Shown: positions 21,123 through 21,434 of the stretch, one piece after another
How the letters are laid out: the number at the start of each line of letters is the position of its first letter
Position numbering within the stretch: position 1 is the stretch's first letter
Assembly (NCBI GenBank): GCA_036497785.1
Contig: DASXIW010000077.1
Span: 1 to 21,434, forward strand
Length of the DNA stretch: 21,434 nucleotides
Direction: 5' to 3'
DNA from: DASXIW01 sp036497785
Lineage (GTDB): Bacteria; Pseudomonadota; Alphaproteobacteria; Acetobacterales; Acetobacteraceae
The notes under the pieces: model-generated
Seen by the model: only the letters and a program-made list of their open reading frames with translations
Database searches by the model: none
What the model was told of the DNA's origin: nothing
Program-made: the position numbers and the translations under genes

Positions 21123-21136
21123 TTGATCTGGATCAT
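21123..21136. promoter_or_regulatory. FNR/CRP-like box upstream of the OmpA-family promoter
   Basis: TTGAT-CTGG-ATCAT matches the FNR/FixK consensus TTGAT-N4-ATCAA except for the last base. It lies 6 bases upstream of the -35 element, a position suited to activation. Overlapping it, GATCAA-N7-TTGATC spans 21110-21128. Confidence 0.45.
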
Positions 21137-21337
21137 TTTTGGACCGAGTTCACTTCAAGAGTTTGCCGAGCGAAAGACCTGAAACCACTCTCATTTTTTT
21201 GTTTCGGCGAACGATCTTAGTGCGCAGAACGATCTTGTTCTGTACGATACCGCTCTATACTGCCGCGGACCGCACGATCACGGGAATGGACTTGGCAGAC
21301 TGGGTCCTGGAATTGGCATCGTGGTGGCTCAGCGACA

Positions 21338-21434
21338 TCAGGCCAGCGTGCGTTCGCGCAGCGGGTTGATGGCGACGATGAGCACACCCCGGCGCGAGGT
21401 GTTCGGCAGCTCCGTCATCATGTGCAGGCTGCTG
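21338..21434 (-). CDS. Fragment resembling an FdhF/YdeP-type molybdopterin oxidoreductase (partial, probably truncated)
   Basis: The minus-strand frame runs from the window edge to TGA at 21338-21340, giving about 32 residues ending in RRGVLIVAINPLRERTLA. This resembles the internal segment of FdhF/YdeP-type molybdopterin oxidoreductases in which a Met-Met-x-x-Leu helix leads to a strand ending I-x-x-x-N-P-L-x-E, followed in the family by several hundred more residues. Here a stop comes at once and the other frames do not continue the family, so this is probably a broken gene. The match is from memory of the motif and is weak. About 200 bases with no recognisable gene separate it from the OmpA promoter; they contain GAACGATCTT twice, 18 bases apart (21209 and 21227). 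Confidence 0.35.
   Translation of the reverse strand, partial: SSLHMMTELPNTSRRGVLIVAINPLRERTLA

Noticed and set aside
21139..21369. 76-codon plus-strand frame after the OmpA promoter region
   Set aside because: No ribosome site, no domain, partly made of a short direct repeat (GAACGATCTT) and antisense to the more protein-like minus-strand fragment.

Overview
The window is GC-rich and reads like the chromosome of an alphaproteobacterium, most plausibly Acetobacteraceae. The clues are the codon and amino-acid bias, a secreted two-EF-hand protein, an HWE-type kinase, a DUF4239-type fragment and interspersed CTAGAGC...GCTCTAG palindromic repeats. This placement is an inference from gene families; no rRNA or other marker gene is present. 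I saw no tRNA, rRNA, IS transposase or CRISPR array.

Left part (1-5.6 kb): the end of an unidentified basic protein, a secreted EF-hand protein, a membrane-bound HWE/HisKA_2-type histidine kinase, a divergent ArsR regulator/MFS transporter pair sharing a palindromic operator candidate, and a type II NADH dehydrogenase.

Minus-strand block (5.6-11.8 kb): an ABC exporter, a Bcr/CflA-type MFS exporter, an M20 carboxypeptidase and a Tat-exported FAD oxidoreductase lie head to tail, so they could form a detoxification/export unit. A long inverted repeat covers the start codon of the M20 gene.

Decayed zone (11.9-13.5 kb): a truncated DUF4239-type gene meets an ATP-grasp-like gene broken by three frame changes.

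Sigma-54 module (13.5-16.9 kb): STAS protein, Hpt protein and NtrC-class response regulator form an operon, followed by a short bacterial sugar transferase (exopolysaccharide priming type). Both the operon and the transferase have -24/-12 promoters with the obligatory spacing. A palindrome close to TCGCAAATTGCGA occurs upstream of both and again after the transferase, so it is a good candidate for the enhancer site of the regulator. The transferase has two opposite single-base frame changes across its conserved GLRPGITGLSQV motif. No kinase is encoded in the module.

Right part (17-21.4 kb): a MarR-GNAT fusion protein with an operator inside its own promoter, a 95-bp tandem duplication carrying a tiny membrane-peptide ORF, an overlapping FemAB/GNAT-like acyltransferase and methyltransferase pair, a repeat-rich convergent spacer with two MITE-like elements (one supplies the stop codon of the next gene), an OmpA-family lipoprotein with an FNR-like box upstream, and a fragment resembling an FdhF/YdeP molybdopterin oxidoreductase.
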